Counted from the stretch's first letter, positions 17,548-26,820 are shown. The stretch: DNA of 64,000 nt from Alteraurantiacibacter buctensis (GCF_009827655.1 NZ_WTYV01000002.1:186657-250656); one strand, 5' to 3'. Numbers and translations are program-made. The notes: generated by a model not told the origin, from the sequence alone.

Positions 17548-18822
17548 ATGGCCGCCGCCTATCCGCCGTCGTACTACGCGGCGAGCGCCAAGCCCTTTCC
17601 CCGCCAGCCGGTGCTGGAAGGCGACCTGGCGGCTGACCTGGTGGTGGTGGGCGGCGGCTATACGGGCCTGTCTACGGCGCTCCATGCGGCGGAACGGGGC
17701 CTGTCCGTCATCCTCCTGGAAGCACGACGGATCGGCTGGGGTGCTTCGGGGCGAAACGGCGGGCAGATGATCCCCGGCCTGCGCTGGGGGGCGAAGGAGC
17801 TGGTGGCCGCACTGGGGGAAGGCCGCGCGCGCGAACTGCTGTTGCTGGCCAACTCCGCCGCTGGCAAGGTGCGGGGGCGAATTGCGCGTCACGCCATCGC
17901 CTGCGACCTGCGGCACGGCCATTTCACCGCTGCCGTAAAGCCCGCGCATCTCGACGCTATGAAGCGCGAGCTTGAGGAGCTTGACCGGCTGGTGGGCTAT
18001 CCCGATGGGCGTATCGTGGAGCCGGGCGGAGTGGGCGAATTCGTGGCCAGCCCGCTCTATCACGGCGGCTTCTTCGACGCTGGCGGCGGGCACCTGCATC
18101 CGCTGAACTATGCGCTGGGGCTGGCCGAGGCGGCGCTGGCAGCGGGGGTGCGGGTGTTCGAGGACAGCCCCGTCACCGCGCTGGAGCGGGGCAGCAAAGT
18201 GGTAGCGCGCACGGCCGGCAGCACCGTGACTGCCGCCTATGCGGTGCTGGCGACCGATACCGAGATTGGCGAGCTGGACGCGGCGCAGGGCCGCATGACC
18301 ATGCCGGTGGCCAACTACAACGTCGCCACCGCGCCGTTGGGGGCAGAACAGGCGGCGGCCCTGTTGCCCGCCAATGCGGCGGTGGCCGACAGCAAGTTCG
18401 TGCTCAACTACTACCGCCTCAGCGCCGACAACCGGCTGATCTTTGGCGGGGGCGAGAAGTATACGCCTGCCCCGCCGCCCGATGTGGCGGGCTTCGTGCG
18501 GCCCTACCTCGAACGGGTTTTCCCGCAGCTAGCCGGGGTGGCAATCACCCACGCCTGGGGCGGCATGGTGGGGGTCAGCCTGAACCGCCTGCCGCGCCTG
18601 GGGCGGGATGGGAACATGCTTTATGCCCACGGCTGGTCGGGCCACGGCGTGCTGCTGACCACGCTGGCGGGCGAACTGCTGGCCGATGCGCTGGCGGGCG
18701 AGGGGCGCGGGTTCGACCTGCTGGCCAGCCTGCCCGGACGGCCGTTCCCCGGCGGCCCACTGCTGCGCCACCCGCTGTATGTGCTGGGCATGGCGTGGTT
18801 TGCCCTGAAGGACCGGCTATGA
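17548..18822 (+). CDS. puuB: Gamma-glutamylputrescine oxidase-like FAD oxidoreductase
   Basis: A 424-residue DAO-family flavoprotein. The N-terminal FAD motif is DLVVVGGGYTGLSTALHAAE (residues 31-50), followed by the GASGRNGGQMIPG segment characteristic of PuuB-like oxidases. The C-terminal FAD-closing region is AHGWSGHGVLLTTLAGELLADAL. It oxidises the amine of a gamma-glutamylated polyamine to an aldehyde with release of ammonia and peroxide. The ATG is 8 bases after the upstream stop, and its own stop overlaps the next start (ATGA), so it is part of the 16190-21550 operon. Confidence 0.82.
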   Translation: MAAAYPPSYYAASAKPFPRQPVLEGDLAADLVVVGGGYTGLSTALHAAERGLSVILLEARRIGWGASGRNGGQMIPGLRWGAKELVAALGEGRARELLLLANSAAGKVRGRIARHAIACDLRHGHFTAAVKPAHLDAMKRELEELDRLVGYPDGRIVEPGGVGEFVASPLYHGGFFDAGGGHLHPLNYALGLAEAALAAGVRVFEDSPVTALERGSKVVARTAGSTVTAAYAVLATDTEIGELDAAQGRMTMPVANYNVATAPLGAEQAAALLPANAAVADSKFVLNYYRLSADNRLIFGGGEKYTPAPPPDVAGFVRPYLERVFPQLAGVAITHAWGGMVGVSLNRLPRLGRDGNMLYAHGWSGHGVLLTTLAGELLADALAGEGRGFDLLASLPGRPFPGGPLLRHPLYVLGMAWFALKDRL

Positions 18823-20171
18823 TCACCGATGGCGCCATTGCCCGCATGATCACCGACGAGCGGCAGCGCTATGCCGCGGCCAACCCGCGCTCTGCCGCGC
18901 TGGCGCAGGCGGCCGCGCGCCACTGGCATCGCGGGGTGCCGTTCCACTGGATGCTCGACTGGGGCACGCCGTTCCCGCTGTTCGTGGAGCACGCGCAGGG
19001 GGCCGAGCTGTGGGACGTGGACGGCCACCGCTATGACGATTTCTGCCTAGGCGATACCGGATCGATGTTCGGCCATTCGCCCGCCCCGGTGGCGCAGGCG
19101 ATTGCCCGGCAGGCGAGCCGCGGCCTCACCACCATGCTGCCGGGCGAGGATGCCGTGGCCGTGGCCGATGCGCTGGCGGCCCGCTTTGGCCTGCCATTCT
19201 GGCAGGTGACATCCAGCGCCAGCGAAGCCAACCGCGCGGTGATCCGCTGGTGCCGTGGGATCACGGGCCGCTCCAAGATCCTGGTGTTCAACGGCTGCTA
19301 TCACGGCGCGGTGGACGATGTGTTCGTGGACCTGCGCGATGGGGTGCCGGAGCTGCGCAAAAGCCTCGTCGGCCAGGTCTATGACGTGCGCGAGCATACC
19401 GTGGTGGTGGAATTCAACGACCTGCCGGCGCTGGAGGCCGCGCTGGCCGGCGGCGATATTGCCTGCGTGCTGACCGAACCGGCGCTGACCAACGTGGGCA
19501 TGGTGCTGCCCGATCCGGGCTATCTGCAAGCGATGCGTGACCTGTGCACCCGCCACGGCACGCTGCTGGTGTTTGACGAGACGCACACAATCTCCTCCGG
19601 CTTTGGCGGCCACACCATGACCCACGGGACGCTGCCCGACCTGTTCGTGCTGGGCAAGCCCGTGGCGGGGGGCGTTCCTTGCGCTGTGTTCGGCTTTACC
19701 GCCGAGGTGGCGCAGCGGATGGAGCGGGCGCGGGCGGAAGGGGAAACCGGCCATTCGGGCATCGGCACCACCCTTTCCGCCAATGCCCTGGCGCTGGCCG
19801 CCATGCGCGCCTGCCTGACGCAGGTGATGACGCCGCAGGCCTATGCCCACATGCTGCCGCTGGCGGCCGAACTGGCCGATGCCCTGCGCGCGGTGATCGC
19901 CCGCAATGGCCTGGCCTGGCACGTCACCCACATCGGCGCGCGGGGGGAATTCATCTGCGGTGACACCGCGCCGCGCAACGGCACCCAGGCCCGCGCCGCC
20001 ATGCAGGGGCCCCTGGAGCATGCCCTCCACCTGTACCTGATCAATCGCGGGGTGCTGATCGCCCCGTTCCACAACATGACGCTGATCAGCCCGGCAACCA
20101 CCCGCGCGCAGGTGGACAGGCTGGCGCAAGTGCTCGATGATTGCCTCAAGACCCTGATCGGAAACGCCTGA
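18819..20171 (+). CDS. Class III aminotransferase, HemL-like
   Basis: A 450-residue PLP enzyme related to glutamate-1-semialdehyde aminomutase. Visible features are DVDGHRYDDFCLGDTGSMFGH, the phosphate-binding TSSASEANRAVIRW, DETHTISSGFGG (PLP Asp) and LFVLGKPVAGGVP with the Schiff-base Lys. It sits between a PuuB-like oxidase and the second glutamine-synthetase-like gene with 4-bp and 1-bp overlaps, so it is probably an amine or amino-acid transaminase of the polyamine pathway and not the haem enzyme. The exact donor is unknown; related enzymes are often annotated only as aspartate aminotransferase family. Sequence upstream of the chosen ATG overlaps puuB and is not conserved. Confidence 0.75.
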   Translation: MITDGAIARMITDERQRYAAANPRSAALAQAAARHWHRGVPFHWMLDWGTPFPLFVEHAQGAELWDVDGHRYDDFCLGDTGSMFGHSPAPVAQAIARQASRGLTTMLPGEDAVAVADALAARFGLPFWQVTSSASEANRAVIRWCRGITGRSKILVFNGCYHGAVDDVFVDLRDGVPELRKSLVGQVYDVREHTVVVEFNDLPALEAALAGGDIACVLTEPALTNVGMVLPDPGYLQAMRDLCTRHGTLLVFDETHTISSGFGGHTMTHGTLPDLFVLGKPVAGGVPCAVFGFTAEVAQRMERARAEGETGHSGIGTTLSANALALAAMRACLTQVMTPQAYAHMLPLAAELADALRAVIARNGLAWHVTHIGARGEFICGDTAPRNGTQARAAMQGPLEHALHLYLINRGVLIAPFHNMTLISPATTRAQVDRLAQVLDDCLKTLIGNA

Positions 20172-21550
20172 TGCCTGACAGTTCCAACCAGATCGCCACA
20201 GTTGAAGAGGCCCGCGCCTTCTTTGCCGCCAACCCCGATGTGGACGCGGTGGACATCATCTTCACCAACATGTGCGGCGTGCCGCGCGGCAAGCGGCTGC
20301 GCCAGCACGAGGTGATCGCGGTGTACGAAAGCGGGCGCTTCCTGCCCGGATCGGTGCTGGTGGTGGACATCACCGGCCGCGATACCGAGGAGACGGGGCT
20401 GGTGTGGGAGGACGGCGATGCCGACCGCTATGTGCGCCCCGTGCCCGGCACGCTGGTCCGCGCCCCCTGGCTGGGCGAGCACGCGGCGCAGTTCCTGACC
20501 AGTTTCTACGAGCTGGACGGCACGCCCAATGACCTTGATCCGCGACATGTTCTGGGCCGGGTGGTCGACGAGCTGGCCGCCGAGGGGCTGACCCCGGTGG
20601 CAGCAGTGGAGCTGGAATTCTACCTGGTGGACATCAGCCAGGGCCGCCCGCGCCCGGCGGCAGGGCAGGTGACCGGTCACCGGGGGGATGACATCCAGGT
20701 CTATGGCCTGCGCGAAATGCAGGAATTCAAGCCCTTCTTCGATGACCTTTATGCCGCCTGCGATGCCCAGGGCATCCCGCTGGAATCGGGCATCTCCGAA
20801 TATGCCGCCGGGCAGTTCGAATTTACCCTGCGCCACAAGGCCGACGTGCTGCGCGCGACGGACGAGGCGGTGATGTACAAGCGGCTGGTGAAGGGCGTGG
20901 CCATGCAACACGGCTTCGAGGCCACCTTCATGGCCAAGCCGTTCGCGGAAAGCGCGGGCAACGGCATGCACCTGCACGTTTCCATGAACGATGCCCAGGG
21001 GCGCAACGCCTTTGCCAGCGAAGACCCGGCGGGCACCGAATTGCTGCGCCACGCGATCGGCGGGATGAAGGCGCTGCTGGCTGACAGCATGGCGATTTTT
21101 GCCCCCAATGCGAACTCCTATCGCCGGTTCAAGGCCAATTCCTATGCCCCGGTGGCGCCCACCTGGGGGGTGAACAACCGCACGGTTTCGCTGCGCGTGC
21201 CCGCCGGCCCGCCTGCCTCGCGCCACGTGGAGCACCGCGTGTGCGGAGCCGACGCGCATCCCACGCTGGCGCTGGCGACGGTGCTGGCGGCGATGCTGCA
21301 CGGCATCCGCCACAAGATCGATCCCGGCCCGGCGGTGGTGGGCAACGGCTATGAAAGCCCGGAAGCGGCAGTGAAGCTGCCCAACAACTGGGCCGCCGCC
21401 ATCGATGCGTTCGAGGCATCCCCGCATATGAACGCTCTGCTGGGCGAGCGGTTCGTGACCAACTACGCCTGCGTCAAGCGGGTGGAGATGGCCAACTTCC
21501 TGGGCACCGTGACCGAGCTGGATTACGCCTGGTATCTGCGGAGTGCCTAG
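20171..21550 (+). CDS. Second glutamine synthetase family gamma-glutamyl ligase
   Basis: A 459-residue paralogue of the gene at 16190. It has VDIIFTNMCGVPRGKRLRQHE at the N-terminus, VELEFYLVDI, SEYAAGQFEFTL, HLHVSMNDAQGRNAF and NSYRRFKANSYAP followed by EHRVCGADAHPTLALA. The catalytic segments are all present, so it should be active. Two such ligases in one operon suggest different amine substrates (for example putrescine versus spermidine or an aromatic/ethanol amine). Its ATG overlaps the preceding stop by one base (TGATG). The gene ends 39 bases from the convergent LysR gene. Confidence 0.8.
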   Translation: MPDSSNQIATVEEARAFFAANPDVDAVDIIFTNMCGVPRGKRLRQHEVIAVYESGRFLPGSVLVVDITGRDTEETGLVWEDGDADRYVRPVPGTLVRAPWLGEHAAQFLTSFYELDGTPNDLDPRHVLGRVVDELAAEGLTPVAAVELEFYLVDISQGRPRPAAGQVTGHRGDDIQVYGLREMQEFKPFFDDLYAACDAQGIPLESGISEYAAGQFEFTLRHKADVLRATDEAVMYKRLVKGVAMQHGFEATFMAKPFAESAGNGMHLHVSMNDAQGRNAFASEDPAGTELLRHAIGGMKALLADSMAIFAPNANSYRRFKANSYAPVAPTWGVNNRTVSLRVPAGPPASRHVEHRVCGADAHPTLALATVLAAMLHGIRHKIDPGPAVVGNGYESPEAAVKLPNNWAAAIDAFEASPHMNALLGERFVTNYACVKRVEMANFLGTVTELDYAWYLRSA

Positions 21551-21589
21551 CACTTAGCCACTTCGTGATGGCAATTCGCTGCCCCGGCA

Positions 21590-22492
21590 TCACCGCCGGT
21601 GGTTCTGTGCCGTCTCCAGGAACAGCGCCACCGCTTCGGAATGCCGCGTCAGCCGTCGCCAGCCGATGCCGATGTCCACCGTGGGCAGGCTCTCGCGGGT
21701 GCGTTTGGAAAGCAGGCGGTCGCCCTCCAGCGACCAGGGGCGATAGACCAGGTCGGGCATCAGGGTGATCCCCGCGCCGGTGCCCACCAAGCTGCGCACA
21801 CCTTCCACCGAACTGGTGCGGAAGGCCACGCGCGGCGGGTGGTCGAACATGGCCCAGATGCCCTCGATCAGGCCGTCGAGCTCGTCGAGGCTGAGCATCA
21901 CCACCGGATCGTTTTCCAGTTGCGCCAGCGACAGGCCGTCCACGTTTGCCAGCGGGTGGCTGGGGGCCAGCCAGGCGCGGCATTCACTGCGCAGCAGCAC
22001 CTCGTAGTCGATGGCGCTGCGCTGCTCCAGGTTGCCCACGATCATCAGCGCCAGGTCCAGCTCGCCGCCCACCAGCATGTGTTCGATATAGCTGCGCTTG
22101 TCCTCCACCAGGCTTACCTCGATACGGGGATAGGCACGGCGGAAATGGCTGAGCAGGTCGGCAAAGAAATAGCCGGTGACCAGCGGCGTGGCACCGATGC
22201 GGATGCGCCCTTCGGTCTGGTCTTCCCCCGGGGCGACGCCGCTGGACAGGTTGGCCACGGCATCCACGATCTGGCGGGCATTGCGCAGGAACTGGGCGCC
22301 CTCGCGGGTCAGCGTCACGCCCTTGGCATGGCGCTGGAACAGGGTGCAGTTGGTCTCCAGCTCCAGCGTGCGGATGGCATCGGTCACCGCGCTCTGGCTG
22401 ATGCCCACCGCGCTCGACCCGCCCGATACGCTGCGCGCCTCGGCCACGGCGATGAAATAGCGGATCTGCCGCAGGGTGATGTTGGGCGTCAT
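21590..22492 (-). CDS. LysR-type transcriptional regulator
   Basis: A 300-residue LysR regulator. The N-terminal winged HTH reads LRQIRYFIAVAEARSVSGGSSAVGISQSAVTDAIRTLE (residues about 6-43), followed by an effector-binding domain (GRIRIGATPLVTGYFFADLLSHF). The ATG at 22492 gives the standard family start; a longer open frame continues upstream but is antisense to the importer gene and not conserved. It is divergent from the polyamine-binding protein gene at 22670 and convergent with the GS-family operon, so it is the likely local regulator. A polyamine or gamma-glutamyl intermediate is a plausible ligand, by context only. Confidence 0.88.
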   Translation of the reverse strand: MTPNITLRQIRYFIAVAEARSVSGGSSAVGISQSAVTDAIRTLELETNCTLFQRHAKGVTLTREGAQFLRNARQIVDAVANLSSGVAPGEDQTEGRIRIGATPLVTGYFFADLLSHFRRAYPRIEVSLVEDKRSYIEHMLVGGELDLALMIVGNLEQRSAIDYEVLLRSECRAWLAPSHPLANVDGLSLAQLENDPVVMLSLDELDGLIEGIWAMFDHPPRVAFRTSSVEGVRSLVGTGAGITLMPDLVYRPWSLEGDRLLSKRTRESLPTVDIGIGWRRLTRHSEAVALFLETAQNHRR

Positions 22493-22502
22493 ATCTGGAA
22501 TT

Positions 22503-22518
22503 CCGATAGCTCTCGCTT
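22503..22518 (+). promoter_or_regulatory. CCGATAGCTCTCGCTT motif, copy 2
   Basis: These 16 bases match 26733-26748 at 15 positions and share the CCGATAGC core with 15337-15346. The site lies 11 bases upstream of the LysR start codon, in the divergent region shared with the importer operon. This is the position expected for an autoregulating LysR operator. Confidence 0.4.
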
Positions 22519-22669
22519 CGCATAATCGACTGGCTTGGAGGCGCAAAGCGTTCATTCTCCCGGCCAACAATTGTGCGCTTGCAGCATTTTGTGGCTGCGG
22601 TAGCATCACGGGGTCACAACGCTGCCTGTCCGGCCGCTCCGGACCGGCCTTCATCGGGGGTCTGTTGCC

Positions 22670-23794
22670 ATGAACGCCGTCACCACCCAAACCACTCTTG
22701 CCGCGCTCCGCCAGTCGATCGGTCGCCGCTCGCTCCTCCAGGGTCTGGGTGTTGCCGCCGTGGGCATCAGCTTCGGCGGCCTTGCTGCCTGCAGCGGCGG
22801 CAGCGGGGGCACCGCCAGCACGGGCGAGGAAGCCACGCTCAACTTCTACAACTGGGACACCTACATCGGTGAGACCACGCTGGATGACTTCGCGGAAAGC
22901 AGCGGCATCACGGTGAACATGAGCCTGTTCGCCACCAATGACGAGCTGTTCGCCAAGCTGCGCGCGGGCAATGCCGGGTATGACGTGATCGTGCCCAGCA
23001 ACGATTTCGTGGAACGCATGATCCAGGCCAATCTGATCCAGGAACTGGACCAGTCGAAGATCCCCAACATGGCCAATGTCGATCCCACCTTCATCGACGT
23101 GGCCTATGATCCGGGCCGTAAGTATTCGATGCCCTATACCTGGCTGGCGCTGGGCATCGGCTATCGCAAGTCCGCCGTCAGCGCCCGGCCCGATAGCTGG
23201 AAGGTGCTGTTCGACAGTCCCGAATATGCCGGCAAGATCGCGCTGCTGTCGGAAGCGGGTGACGTGATCCGGCTGGGGGCCAAGTACCTGGGCCATTCGG
23301 TCAACGAAATCACGCCGGAGATCATTGCCGAGGTGGAAGCGATGATGATCCGCCAGAAGCCCAATATCCGCACCTTCCACGAGGACAACGGGCAGGACCT
23401 GCTGCTGTCGGGCGAAGTGGATCTGGTGCTGGAATACAATGGCGACATCGCCCAGATCATGACCGAGGACGATGACATCGACTTCGTCATTCCGGGCGAG
23501 GGCAGCCAGCTCAATTCCGATAACCTGTGCATCCCCGTGGGCGCCCCGCACCCGCTGAACGCGCACATGTTCATCAACAACCTGCTGGATGCCGAAGTGG
23601 GCAAGAAGATCACCGAAACGATCCTCTATCCCACCCCCAACGCCGCGGCCAAGGCGCTGATGCCGGATGATTACAAGAACAACCCGGTGATCTTCCCGCC
23701 GGCCGACCTGCTGGCGAAGTGCGAATACGCCAGCTACAACGCGGAACTCCAGCCGCTGTACGAGGAAGCCTTTACCCGCATCCGCGCGGCCTGA
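22670..23794 (+). CDS. Polyamine ABC transporter substrate-binding protein
   Basis: A 374-residue PotD/PotF-like periplasmic binding protein. The N-terminus combines a twin-arginine-like segment (GRRSLLQGLGVAAVG) with a lipobox (GLAAC), so it is predicted to be an exported lipoprotein. The mature protein starts with LNFYNWDTYIGETTLDDF, the classic first strand of spermidine/putrescine binding proteins, followed by YDVIVPSNDFVERMIQ and YSMPYTWLALGIGY. It delivers putrescine or spermidine to the membrane complex encoded by the next three genes. Divergent from the LysR gene. Confidence 0.88.
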   Translation: MNAVTTQTTLAALRQSIGRRSLLQGLGVAAVGISFGGLAACSGGSGGTASTGEEATLNFYNWDTYIGETTLDDFAESSGITVNMSLFATNDELFAKLRAGNAGYDVIVPSNDFVERMIQANLIQELDQSKIPNMANVDPTFIDVAYDPGRKYSMPYTWLALGIGYRKSAVSARPDSWKVLFDSPEYAGKIALLSEAGDVIRLGAKYLGHSVNEITPEIIAEVEAMMIRQKPNIRTFHEDNGQDLLLSGEVDLVLEYNGDIAQIMTEDDDIDFVIPGEGSQLNSDNLCIPVGAPHPLNAHMFINNLLDAEVGKKITETILYPTPNAAAKALMPDDYKNNPVIFPPADLLAKCEYASYNAELQPLYEEAFTRIRAA

Positions 23795-23816
23795 CCAAAA
23801 GGCTACGGGGGCACAG

Positions 23817-24719
23817 ATGGAGAGCTGGCGCAATGCCAAGGCGCTGTTCGCCGGGGTGGGCTTCCCCCCGGCGGCTTGGCTGTTGGTGTTCTTCGTCGTG
23901 CCCCTGGGTGTGGTCTGGCTGTACAGCTTCGGCACCAACACCAGCCTGACCGAGATCGAGATTTCGGGCACGTTCTCAAACTATGCCCGCGCGCTCGACC
24001 CGCTGTACCTGGGAATCCTGTGGAAGAGCGTGCTGGTGGCGGCGGCCACCACGGTCATCTGCATCGTGGTGGGCTTTCCCGTGGCGCTGGCCATCGTCTT
24101 TGCGCCGGACCGGTGGAAGCCGTGGATGCTGCTGGCGATCATGCTGCCGTTCTGGACCAACCTGTTGATCCGCACCTATGCCCTGATCGCCGTGCTGCGG
24201 CGCGAAGGCTATGCCAACCAGGCGATCGGCTGGCTGCATGACAGCCTGGGCGCGCTGGCCCCTCTGGTTGGCCTGCCGCAGCCGGGCGCCTATGAGCCGA
24301 TGGAGCTGCTGTACAACAACTTCGCGGTGATCTTCGGGCTGGTCTACGTCCACCTGCCCTTCATGGTGCTGCCGCTCTATGCCGCGCTCGACAAGCTGGA
24401 CAAGAGCCTGATCGAAGCCAGCCTTGACCTTGGTGCAGGCCACCTGCGCACCCTGCTGCTGATCGTGGCCCCGCTGGCCGCGCCGGGGATCGTTTCCGGG
24501 GTGATCATCACTTTCGTGCCCGCGCTGGGCGCCTACCTGACGCCCGACCTGCTGGGCGGGCCGGACAGCCAGATGATCGCCAACGTGATCGAACGCCAGT
24601 TCAAGCGTGCGAATGACTGGCCCTTCGGCGCGGCCCTGTCCTTCATCCTGATGTATGCCACCTTCATCGCCATTGCCTTCCAGGCGATGAAGAACCGCCA
24701 GGCGGAGGCGCGGCAGTGA
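23817..24719 (+). CDS. Polyamine ABC transporter permease (PotB/PotH-like)
   Basis: A 300-residue inner-membrane permease with about six helices. The coupling EAA loop that contacts the ATPase is visible as EASLDLGAGHLRTLLLIVAPLAAPGI (in pieces, around residues 201-226). It forms the heteromeric channel with the next gene. The ATG follows an A/G-rich region (GGCTACGGGGGCACAG) 22 bases after the binding-protein stop. Its stop overlaps the next GTG start. Confidence 0.86.
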   Translation: MESWRNAKALFAGVGFPPAAWLLVFFVVPLGVVWLYSFGTNTSLTEIEISGTFSNYARALDPLYLGILWKSVLVAAATTVICIVVGFPVALAIVFAPDRWKPWMLLAIMLPFWTNLLIRTYALIAVLRREGYANQAIGWLHDSLGALAPLVGLPQPGAYEPMELLYNNFAVIFGLVYVHLPFMVLPLYAALDKLDKSLIEASLDLGAGHLRTLLLIVAPLAAPGIVSGVIITFVPALGAYLTPDLLGGPDSQMIANVIERQFKRANDWPFGAALSFILMYATFIAIAFQAMKNRQAEARQ

Positions 24720-25579
24720 TCGCGCTGTTCGCTCGCTTCGGGAGGGGGCGCACCCCCGTCGCCCCGCTGGAATACACCCGCCGCTGGTGGATGCGCGGCT
24801 GGGTGGGGCTGGTGCTGCTGTTCCTCTACCTGCCGCTGATCACCCTTATCGCGTTCAGCTTCAATGACAGCCGCCGCAACATCGTGTGGCGCGGCTTCAC
24901 GCTGGATTATTACGACAAGGCGCTGAACAACACATCGCTGATGGAGGCGTTGCTCAATTCGCTGACCATCGCCGCCCTGGCAACGGCGGTCAGCGTGGTG
25001 CTGGGATCGCTGGCGGCGCTGTGGCTGTGGCGCTTCCGCTTTCCGTTCAAGGCGGGCGCCGAAGGGGTGATGGCGCTGCCCATCGTAGTGCCGGAAATCT
25101 GCATGGGCGTGGCCATGCTGGTGTTCTTCGCCAGGATCGGTTTCCCGACCGACCTGGTCTGGCCGTTCAACCTGGGGGCGATCACCATTGCCCACATCAC
25201 CTTCTGCTTCCCCTTCGTGACCATGGTGGTGCGCAGCCGCCTGACCAGCTTCAACCGCGAGGAGGAGGAGGCGGCGAAGGACCTTGGCGCCAGCGAATGG
25301 CAGGCCCTGCGCGATGTGCTGATCCCGCACATGATGCCCGGCATCGTGGCCGGGGCGCTGCTGGCCTTCACCCTCAGCCTCGACGATTTCGTGATCACCT
25401 TCTTCACCAGCGGTCCCAACACCATCACCTTCCCGGTGAAGATCTATTCGATGGTCCGCTTCTCGGTCACGCCGGAGGTGAACGCGGCATCGGCCATGGT
25501 CATCGCCATCACCGTCATCCTCACCACCGTGGCTTTGAAACTGCAGAGCCGCTCCGGCATTTCCGCGCAAGGGCACTGA
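24716..25579 (+). CDS. Polyamine ABC transporter permease (PotC/PotI-like)
   Basis: A 287-residue permease, with the EAA loop EEAAKDLGASEWQALRDVL and IPHMMPGI near residues 182-208 and the PotC-type segment SLDDFVITFFTSGP. It begins with GTG overlapping the stop of the upstream permease (GTGA), so the two subunits are coupled in translation. It completes the transmembrane part of the polyamine importer. Confidence 0.86.
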   Translation: MIALFARFGRGRTPVAPLEYTRRWWMRGWVGLVLLFLYLPLITLIAFSFNDSRRNIVWRGFTLDYYDKALNNTSLMEALLNSLTIAALATAVSVVLGSLAALWLWRFRFPFKAGAEGVMALPIVVPEICMGVAMLVFFARIGFPTDLVWPFNLGAITIAHITFCFPFVTMVVRSRLTSFNREEEEAAKDLGASEWQALRDVLIPHMMPGIVAGALLAFTLSLDDFVITFFTSGPNTITFPVKIYSMVRFSVTPEVNAASAMVIAITVILTTVALKLQSRSGISAQGH

Positions 25580-25585
25580 TCGCAC

Positions 25586-26710
25586 ATGGCCGAAAACCCG
25601 ATCATCGAGATCCGCAACGTCTGCAAGCGCTTCGGCCAGGTGACGGCGGTGGACAACGTGTCGCTCAACATCATGCCGGGTGAATTCTTCGTGCTGCTGG
25701 GGCCGTCAGGCTGCGGCAAGACCACCTTGCTGCGGATGATCGCGGGCTTCGAACTGCCGACCGAAGGGCAGATCCTGATCGACGGGCAGGACATGGCCCG
25801 CGTGCCGCCCAACAAGCGGCCGGTGAACATGGTGTTCCAGTCCTATGCCGTGTTCCCGCACATGAGCGTGGCAGACAACGTGGGCTATGGCCTGAAGATC
25901 GCCGGCGTGGGCGGCGCCGAGCGCGAGAGCCGGGTGCGCGAGGCGCTGGAACTGGTGAAGCTGGACGGCTTCGGGGCGCGCAAGCCCAACCAGCTATCGG
26001 GCGGCCAGCGGCAGCGCGTGGCGCTGGCCCGTTCGCTGGTCATGCGGCCCAAGGTGCTGCTGCTGGACGAGCCGCTGAGCGCGCTGGATGCCAAGCTGCG
26101 GGCGCAAATGCAGTTCGAGCTGGCGGATTTGCAGGACCAGGTGGGCATCACCTTCATCACCGTGACCCATGACCAGGACGAGGCGCTGTCCATGGCCGGC
26201 CGCATCGCCGTGATGAACAAGGGCGAGGTGGCACAACTGGCCAGCCCGTCGGATCTCTACGAGTTTCCCGCCAACCGCTTCGTGGCCGATTTCGTGGGCT
26301 CGGTGAACCTCTTCGAAGGCAAGCTGACGCTGGACGAGCCGGACCGGGCGGCGGTCGATTGCCCGGGGCTGGGCAAGGTCTACCTGAACCACGGCGTCAC
26401 CGGCCCGCACGGGGCCGATGTGTGGGTGGCGATCCGGCCGGAGAAGATCCAGCTCCACGTGCCGGGGGAAGGCAAGGCCATCCGCGGCGCGGCGGAAGAT
26501 GCGCCGGAGGGCCACAACTTCGCGCGCGGCACGATCAAGGGCATGAGCTACCTGGGCGATATCACCCTGTTCGAGATCAGGTTGGAAAGCGGGGCCATGC
26601 TGCGCGTCAGCCGCCCCAACATGTCACGCCGCGACCAGGAGGATTTCACCTGGGACGACAAGGTGTCCATGCACTGGCGGGCGGATAGTCCGGTGGTGCT
26701 GCTTTCCTGA
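25586..26710 (+). CDS. potA: Polyamine ABC transporter ATP-binding protein (PotA/PotG-like)
   Basis: A 374-residue ABC ATPase. The Walker A is GPSGCGKTTLL, the signature LSGGQRQRVALARSL, the Walker B VLLLDEPLSALDAKLR and the switch His lies in VTHDQDEAL. A C-terminal TOBE-type domain (about residues 240-374) follows, as in PotA and related importers. It powers uptake through the two permeases. It starts 6 bases after the permease stop and ends the four-gene importer operon. Confidence 0.9.
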   Translation: MAENPIIEIRNVCKRFGQVTAVDNVSLNIMPGEFFVLLGPSGCGKTTLLRMIAGFELPTEGQILIDGQDMARVPPNKRPVNMVFQSYAVFPHMSVADNVGYGLKIAGVGGAERESRVREALELVKLDGFGARKPNQLSGGQRQRVALARSLVMRPKVLLLDEPLSALDAKLRAQMQFELADLQDQVGITFITVTHDQDEALSMAGRIAVMNKGEVAQLASPSDLYEFPANRFVADFVGSVNLFEGKLTLDEPDRAAVDCPGLGKVYLNHGVTGPHGADVWVAIRPEKIQLHVPGEGKAIRGAAEDAPEGHNFARGTIKGMSYLGDITLFEIRLESGAMLRVSRPNMSRRDQEDFTWDDKVSMHWRADSPVVLLS

Positions 26711-26732
26711 CAAAACCGGGGCATCGCCCAAA

Positions 26733-26748
26733 CCGATAGCTCCCGCTT
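26733..26748 (+). promoter_or_regulatory. CCGATAGCTCCCGCTT motif, copy 3
   Basis: This copy differs at one position from 22503-22518 and lies about 75 bases upstream of the PuuC-like gene, within the 110-base gap after the importer operon. That suggests a separate promoter for the 26821-30477 genes under the same control. Confidence 0.4.
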
Positions 26749-26820
26749 TCCATTTCCTGTTTCCCCCAAGTCCCCGCAAAGCCTAGCTTTCCGCCATCAC
26801 CAGCCGGAGCGGATTTCGCC

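Noticed and set aside
18819-20171. Haem biosynthesis HemL (glutamate-1-semialdehyde aminomutase)
   Set aside because: The fold is related, but the position between polyamine genes with overlaps points to a catabolic transaminase; no haem genes are near.
22493-23971. N-terminal extension of the LysR gene back to 23971
   Set aside because: The extension is antisense to the polyamine-binding-protein gene and has no family similarity. The LysR start at 22492 matches the family.
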